The translations under genes and the position numbers were made by a program. From Anabaena sp. PCC 7108 (GTDB taxonomy: Bacteria > Cyanobacteriota > Cyanobacteriia > Cyanobacteriales > Nostocaceae): 64,000 bases of DNA. The stretch spans positions 4,456,356-4,520,355 of the forward strand of contig NZ_KB235896.1 of NCBI RefSeq assembly GCF_000332135.1, read 5' to 3'. How positions within the stretch are numbered: position 1 is the stretch's first letter; every line of letters begins with the position of its first letter. This document shows, one piece after another, positions 62,701-64,000 of the stretch. The notes under the pieces are model-generated. The model saw only the letters and a list, made by a program, of their open reading frames with translations, had not been told where the DNA came from and did not search any database.

Positions 62701-62899
62701 AATTTTTTACACTCGATTAACTAATCAATCTCGCTGATTATCAAACAAGGATTCATCTCTGTAGATAGAGTTGTTTCCTTTTGAATTGTTCAAATTTTTA
62801 CTTATTAATAGAGTAAATTATATAACCGTAGTATTTTTTAAAGCTTCAGTAAATTTACTTTTTAATCCATGAAGTTACAATAAATATCGCCTCTAATTA

Positions 62900-62980
62900 A
62901 TGACTTCATTCGCACCAGTATTAGCGGGATTAGCCGGGTTTATACTGTTAAAGTTATTGCTAGAGCTTAGACTCAATTAG
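62900..62980 (+). CDS. Candidate 26-residue membrane micropeptide
   Basis: ATG 62900 to TAG encodes a 26-aa peptide, MTSFAPVLAGLAGFILLKLL followed by LELRLN: a short polar start, one clean transmembrane helix and a basic end. An imperfect hairpin (GGGAG ... CTCCC, 62998-63025) followed by TTT comes shortly after. Size and shape resemble small photosynthetic-complex subunits, but I cannot match it to one. No strong SD. The rest of 62701-63245 shows no gene. Confidence 0.35.
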   Translation: MTSFAPVLAGLAGFILLKLLLELRLN

Positions 62981-62994
62981 TCATGTTCAATAAA

Positions 62995-63030
62995 AAAGGG
63001 AGTCTGATTTAATACAGTCTCTCCCCCTTT
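62995..63030 (+). terminator. Imperfect hairpin after the micropeptide ORF
   Basis: AAAGGGAG pairs with CTCCCCCTTT with two extra C; inner CTG/CAG can extend the stem. Possible terminator for the small plus-strand ORF. Confidence 0.35.
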
Positions 63031-63245
63031 GGTAAAAGCTAATAAACGGACTACCATTACTTATCTGCCAATATAAAATTGGTCAGACTAAAAGAATGCC
63101 GTCAAGTAGCTTATAAGCACTGATATAGAGCTAAAAATGCTACATTTAATATGCGTTATCTAGAACCCTTGTAGGGATTTTTCCTGGAACGGCTCTACAT
63201 TCTTTTTCGGAGATGTCTAAACAATTGACCACTAATTGTTACTCA

Positions 63246-64000
63246 TCACTCATTACTCATAACTGGCTCTAATTGTCCCTTTTCAACCGATAAATGCTGA
63301 TTCATCCAAGTCTCTAAATCAGCCAGCACTTCATGATAATTGATGTCACAGTGTAAATCATGATAAGCTCCCGGATACTCAATACGTAGCTTATCTGGGT
63401 AAGTCACTCGCTGGTAGAACAGTTCACTTCCCCCAGGTAAAGCCACTCTGTCAGCACCACCATGTAAAATTAACAGCGGTATCTGCCATTCTGCTGCGTG
63501 AGCATGAATCCAGTCTAATGTCGCAAAGAATTCTGTAGATAAACGGGCTGTGGCACGGGTATGGCGTAATTTATCCTGATTACAGGGAGTCACAATTTCC
63601 TTATTCCGTGAACCAGCAGCTGTGTCTAGTCCAATATTTAGGGAAAAACGCGGCCACACCTGCGACAGCATTTTCCCTAAAAGTATTCGTATCGGTGGTA
63701 CTCCTACTTCTCCAATACTGGGGGCAAAGGCAATCACACCTTGCAATGCAGATGTATCTTGGGGATAGTGCAGAGTGTAGTCTAAAACTATCATTCCACC
63801 CATGCTATGACCAAAAAGAAAAATTGGACATCCTGGTTGCTGCTTCTGAATCATCTCTTTGAAGGCTCGAACATCATCCCGAAACTCAGCCCAAGTATTT
63901 ATGTAACCTCTTTGACCAGGTGATTGTCCATGACCACGCAAATCTAAACCATAAACTGCATATTGTTTAGGTAGCAAATGCTCAATTACATTTTTGTAAA
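63246..64000 (-). CDS. Alpha/beta hydrolase, monoacylglycerol-lipase-like (5' end outside window)
   Basis: Open at the right edge; at least 251 codons. YGLDLRGHGQSPGQRGYI (oxyanion region), nucleophile elbow FLFGHSMGGMI (GHSMG), catalytic Asp in LILHGGADRV and His in YPGAYHDLHCD are all present. The spacing and RGHGxSxGxRGY form match the serine aminopeptidase S33/monoacylglycerol lipase group. Probable cytosolic esterase or lipase. The true start lies beyond 64000. Confidence 0.9.
   Translation of the reverse strand, partial: YKNVIEHLLPKQYAVYGLDLRGHGQSPGQRGYINTWAEFRDDVRAFKEMIQKQQPGCPIFLFGHSMGGMIVLDYTLHYPQDTSALQGVIAFAPSIGEVGVPPIRILLGKMLSQVWPRFSLNIGLDTAAGSRNKEIVTPCNQDKLRHTRATARLSTEFFATLDWIHAHAAEWQIPLLILHGGADRVALPGGSELFYQRVTYPDKLRIEYPGAYHDLHCDINYHEVLADLETWMNQHLSVEKGQLEPVMSNE

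Overview
The window looks like a chromosomal segment of a filamentous, nostocalean-type cyanobacterium. The evidence is AT-rich DNA with many GCGATCGC (HIP1) palindromes, a c6-family cytochrome with lumen-type signal peptide, a Tab2 homologue, a pentapeptide-repeat export protein, paired MscS channels, Nostocales-style dispersed hairpins and MITE-like elements, and a large cyanobacterial-type NRPS. No tRNA, rRNA or CRISPR array was seen.

Layout. 0-13.97 kb is mostly housekeeping: a permease cut by the left edge, tmk-holB, an ABC-2 type ATPase, an AAA-like/GGDEF fusion, an ABC1/UbiB-type kinase, a mannose-1-phosphate guanylyltransferase, an LCP-family wall-polymer ligase, a pentapeptide protein, a membrane protein of unknown function and murJ. 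13.97-17.5 kb is a compact accessory island: a DGQHR (DndB-like) protein with a HEPN-like partner, a broken hicB, vapBC and a Uma2 nuclease. 17.8-23.4 kb returns to core-type genes (DUF89 phosphatase, two MscS channels, a metallophosphoesterase).

23.4-26.2 kb holds the most striking system: a small helical protein ending in a motif with the core ISQSAGDN, followed 9 bp later by an NB-ARC/NLR-like ATPase that begins with almost the same motif. This is the layout expected of an effector/NLR pair that signals by amyloid templating. The ATPase also has a transmembrane segment, a 12 x 24-bp Thr/Pro repeat stalk and a beta-rich C-terminal domain.

26.3-35.7 kb carries small physiological genes (exported methyltransferase, VOC protein, orphan antitoxin, aldo/keto reductase with a c6-family cytochrome, coiled-coil protein, Pmp3/YqaE, holin-like protein, 2Fe-2S ferredoxin, tex) and a 182-bp MITE. 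36-41.3 kb has two tandem ClC-CBS-USP channel genes; one has Gln in place of the gating Glu. 41.3-43.8 kb is a decay and insertion zone: a tnpB remnant, a short-chain dehydrogenase flanked by 39-bp direct repeats, and a ppk2 fragment cut by a MITE. 43.8-46.1 kb has pmbA and tab2.

46.2-62.7 kb is two giant minus-strand genes. The first is a free-standing three-module NRPS (truncated C-A-T-C-A-T-C-A-T-TE; the middle A domain reads as Glu-like; the TE nucleophile is Cys). The second is a 2116-residue putative surface or secreted protein with a thioester-domain-like N-terminus, nine SdrD-B repeats and two DUF11 modules. The right edge cuts an alpha/beta hydrolase.

All assignments come from reading motifs by eye; no search was run.
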